In this document: positions 5,855 through 7,126 of the stretch, piece after piece
Position numbering within the stretch: position 1 is the first letter of the stretch
How the letters are laid out: every line of letters begins with the position of its first letter
Source: Bacteroidota bacterium
GTDB taxonomy: Bacteria; Bacteroidota; Bacteroidia; Chitinophagales; Chitinophagaceae
Reading direction: 5' to 3'
DNA: 7,126 bases
Assembly: GCA_023423015.1 (NCBI GenBank)
Contig: JAFAGE010000159.1
Span: forward strand, 1-7,126
Translations under genes and position numbers: made by a program
Notes under the pieces: generated by a model
Database searches by the model: none
What the model was told of the DNA's origin: nothing
The model's input: only the letters and a program-made list of their open reading frames with translations

Positions 5855-6433
5855 ATAAATATCCTTCACCTCCTGTGCGAAATATTTTTCCATTTTATCT
5901 TTTAACCGTTGTCGCGCCCGGTGTAGTTTCACCTTCACCGTATTCGTTTCCATATCCAGTATCTGCGCTATTTCCTCCAGGCTTTGTTCTGCCTTATAAA
6001 ACAGCGTAATAAGTTTTGCATCGTCGGGGCTCAAAAGGTTGATGGCCTTCGATATCATCGCCACTTTTGATTTCTGCTCTACCTGGTTTGCCCTTGTATC
6101 TGATGCCTGGCTATCGGCCGACTCAAAAACATTCTCGTTATCGAGCGAATGTGTTTCAATCCGCTTTTTACGGAGAAAGGTTATGCTTGTTGAGTTAACA
6201 ATGGCATAGAGCCAGGTACTGAACTTTGAATCTCCCCTGAAATCCTTGAGCGACTTATACGCCTTTACAAATGTATCCTGGGCTATTTCTTCCGCATCCT
6301 CTCTCACCGGCGTATAACGCAATGCAATGGTGAACACAAAGTTCTGGTAACGTTTCACCAGTTCTGCGTATAGTTGCTGATCACCGCCAAGGACCCTGCT
6401 TATTATTTCACTATCAGTTGTTCCGGCATGCAT
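5849..6433 (-). CDS. ECF-type RNA polymerase sigma factor (RpoE-like)
   Basis: This group-4 sigma-70 protein directs RNA polymerase to a small set of promoters, probably for envelope or stress genes. Its 194 residues have only regions 2 and 4. Region 2 covers about 21-92, with YAELVKRYQNFVF, the core-binding DAEEIAQDTFVKAYKSL (46-62) and the -10 recognition FRGDSKFSTWLYAIVNS (65-81). A variable, Asp/Ser-rich linker spans about 93-122. Region 4 covers about 126-182, with the helix-turn-helix SLEEIAQILDMETNTVKVKLHRARQRLK (151-178). Length is normal for the class. It is the first gene of a two-gene unit with the anti-sigma factor 42 bases downstream. Upstream, a near-consensus -7 (TACCTTTA, minus 6484-6477) exists without a good -33. 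Its last residues and stop fall in an intergenic repeat. ECF identity is confident; the regulon is unknown. Confidence 0.93.
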   Translation of the reverse strand: MHAGTTDSEIISRVLGGDQQLYAELVKRYQNFVFTIALRYTPVREDAEEIAQDTFVKAYKSLKDFRGDSKFSTWLYAIVNSTSITFLRKKRIETHSLDNENVFESADSQASDTRANQVEQKSKVAMISKAINLLSPDDAKLITLFYKAEQSLEEIAQILDMETNTVKVKLHRARQRLKDKMEKYFAQEVKDIYT

Positions 6434-6463
6434 TGTTGTATATTAGACTACATAGGTAGCCTC

Positions 6464-6622
6464 CAGGTTACAGGTGTAAAGGTAATCACCGCAAATGGGA
6501 AACGGCAGACGGCAGACGTGAGCGGTGAAAGGTGAAAGGAAGGCCCTATGCCCTAAACCTTCTGCCATCTGCCATTTGCCCAAAAATGGGTTTGTAAAAA
6601 AGTTCATTTCACCTGTAACCTG
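6464..6622. repeat. Nested inverted repeats built of 7-base tandem units
   Basis: This 159-base block fills most of the 250-base gap between the sigma gene and the membrane-protein gene. Outer arms CAGGTTACAGGTG (6464-6476) and CACCTGTAACCTG (6610-6622) are exact reverse complements. Inner arms pair GCAAATGG (6491-6498) and GCAGACGGCAGA (6505-6516) with 6561-6579 (TCTGCCATCTG then CCATTTGC), with one mismatch and a small bulge. Most of it has a 7-base period: GGCAGAC twice, GTGAGCG-GTGAAAG-GTGAAAG (6519-6539), and TCTGCCA twice followed by TTTGCCC. No gene is visible in it. It could be a dispersed palindromic element or a slippage-grown repeat. It does not have the form of a known insertion sequence or CRISPR array. 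Confidence 0.6.
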
Positions 6623-6683
6623 TGCGTAACAGCTGTAGTCTGATATTCCAGACAACAATTTGAAAAAATAAAAAACCACGAAC

Positions 6684-7058
6684 ATGGACGGCGAATTGCT
6701 CATACCAATCTTAGTACCTCTCGGCTTCTTTGCACTGATCTTTGGCATAGTATATATGAACAAAAAAGAGAATCTGGCGATGATCGAGAAGGGAATGAAC
6801 CCAAAAAACCCTACAGCCAAAGGCCCCGAACCATTTAAAAATTTAAAATGGGGACTGCTGCTGGTAGGCGCAGGAGTAGGACTTCTTCTTGCATACCTCC
6901 TGGAATTTGTTATTGATACTCACCGTGATAGCGAGCCCCTTTATTTTGCATTAATTGCAATAGGCGGCGGTACCGGTCTGATCATCTCTTACCGGATGGA
7001 GATGAAGGAATTGAGAGAAAACCGCATCAGCGGATCTCCAGTGCCTTCTGAACTGTAA
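6684..7058 (+). CDS. Small three-helix membrane protein, DUF6249-like
   Basis: The 124-residue protein is predicted to sit in the inner membrane; its function is unknown. It shows a membrane helix at about 5-24, a basic cytosolic segment with KKENLAMIEKGMNP at 27-40, a glycine-rich helix at about 56-78, and a third helix at about 86-103. A charged tail MEMKELRENR follows. The pattern 'one helix, then MIEKG, then two helices' matches the Bacteroidetes family I recall as DUF6249, often found beside ECF sigma/anti-sigma pairs; that assignment is from memory. It is divergent from the sigma gene across the repeat-rich gap. The start at 6684 is the first Met and lies just after an A-rich stretch; an imperfect dyad GTCTG-N6-CAGAC (6638-6653) is 30 bases upstream. 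Its 3' end may overlap an opposing gene by 32 bases. Confidence 0.8.
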   Translation: MDGELLIPILVPLGFFALIFGIVYMNKKENLAMIEKGMNPKNPTAKGPEPFKNLKWGLLLVGAGVGLLLAYLLEFVIDTHRDSEPLYFALIAIGGGTGLIISYRMEMKELRENRISGSPVPSEL

Positions 7059-7126
7059 GATCATACACATTGTTCACTTCATAAAAACCTGGCATGCCCC
7101 AGATCTGTCTGGCCATCCAGGTTTTT
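7027..7126 (-). CDS. Possible C-terminal end of an opposing gene entering from the right edge
   Basis: On the minus strand a reading frame is open from the right edge to a TGA at 7029-7027, giving 32 residues ending EVNNVYDLTVQKALEIR. Codon first positions are purine-rich (21 of 32) and second positions are poor in G, as in real genes. It would overlap the plus-strand membrane-protein gene tail-to-tail by 32 bases. It is short, I do not recognise it, and the same DNA holds a perfect hairpin, so it could instead be non-coding. Sequence beyond 7126 would decide. Confidence 0.42.
   Translation of the reverse strand, partial: KTWMARQIWGMPGFYEVNNVYDLTVQKALEIR
7083..7126 (+). terminator. Candidate bidirectional intrinsic terminator after the membrane-protein gene
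   Basis: AAAAACCTGG (7083-7092) and CCAGGTTTTT (7117-7126) are exact reverse complements. Inside, ATG/CAT and CCAGA-TCTG-TCTGG (7099-7112) extend the stem with one small internal loop. The arm ends in five Ts at the window edge, and the A5 on the other side would serve the opposite strand. It begins 24 bases after the TAA at 7056-7058. The alternative is that it lies within an opposing coding region. Confidence 0.5.

Noticed and set aside
6464..6622. Insertion sequence or transposon
   Set aside because: There is no transposase frame and no target-site duplication visible around the arms; it is recorded as a repeat element only.
6443..6820. A 125-residue minus-strand frame covering the repeat-rich gap and the start of the membrane-protein gene
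   Set aside because: It overlaps the supported plus-strand gene, its sequence is the translation of the repeat block, and it resembles no protein family.

Overview
The window looks like a chromosomal segment of a Bacteroidetes bacterium, probably a Chitinophagaceae-like soil or water lineage. This rests on three things: the protein families present (Tex, a DUF6249-like membrane protein, a zinc-less anti-sigma factor with an ECF sigma partner), start codons without a good Shine-Dalgarno sequence, and promoter-like elements matching the Bacteroidetes pattern TTG-N(about 20)-TAnnTTTG. It is inference; no rRNA or other taxonomic marker is present.

Layout from left to right. (1) Positions 1-300, minus strand: the first 100 codons of a class II fructose-bisphosphate aldolase that runs off the left edge. 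(2) 399-1472, minus: a 357-residue protein with no clear name, carrying a plausible remote protein-kinase-like signature. (3) 1473-1996: a 524-base stretch with no gene but dense structure. On the minus strand it holds a Bacteroidetes-type promoter, next to a 16-bp palindrome, that would start transcription at the base of a 15-bp closing stem. About 100 bases later the partner arm is followed directly by a T-rich tract. This is a strong candidate for an undescribed small RNA of about 115 nt. The same stretch has 12 GGA triplets (plus strand) in 167 bases, and a perfect 12-bp hairpin lies just upstream of the 399-1472 gene. (4) 1997-2974, minus: a PLP enzyme of the cystathionine beta-synthase / cysteine synthase family. 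(5) 3025-5277, plus: Tex, divergent from the PLP enzyme across a 50-base gap. (6) 5294-6433, minus: an ECF sigma factor followed by its membrane anti-sigma factor. (7) 6434-6683: a gene-free divergent region built of 7-base-period repeats and nested inverted repeats. (8) 6684-7058, plus: a small three-helix membrane protein. (9) The right edge holds a large hairpin, which is either a terminator or part of an opposing gene that enters from the right.

The aldolase, the PLP enzyme and Tex are housekeeping functions with no evident common pathway. The sigma and anti-sigma genes, with the divergent small membrane protein, form an envelope-associated signalling module. Heptamer-period repeats of the GTGAAAG type sit at its borders and between its two genes, and one copy supplies the sigma gene's stop codon. 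The most novel material is the intergenic RNA locus at 1517-1900 and the kinase-like gene downstream of it.
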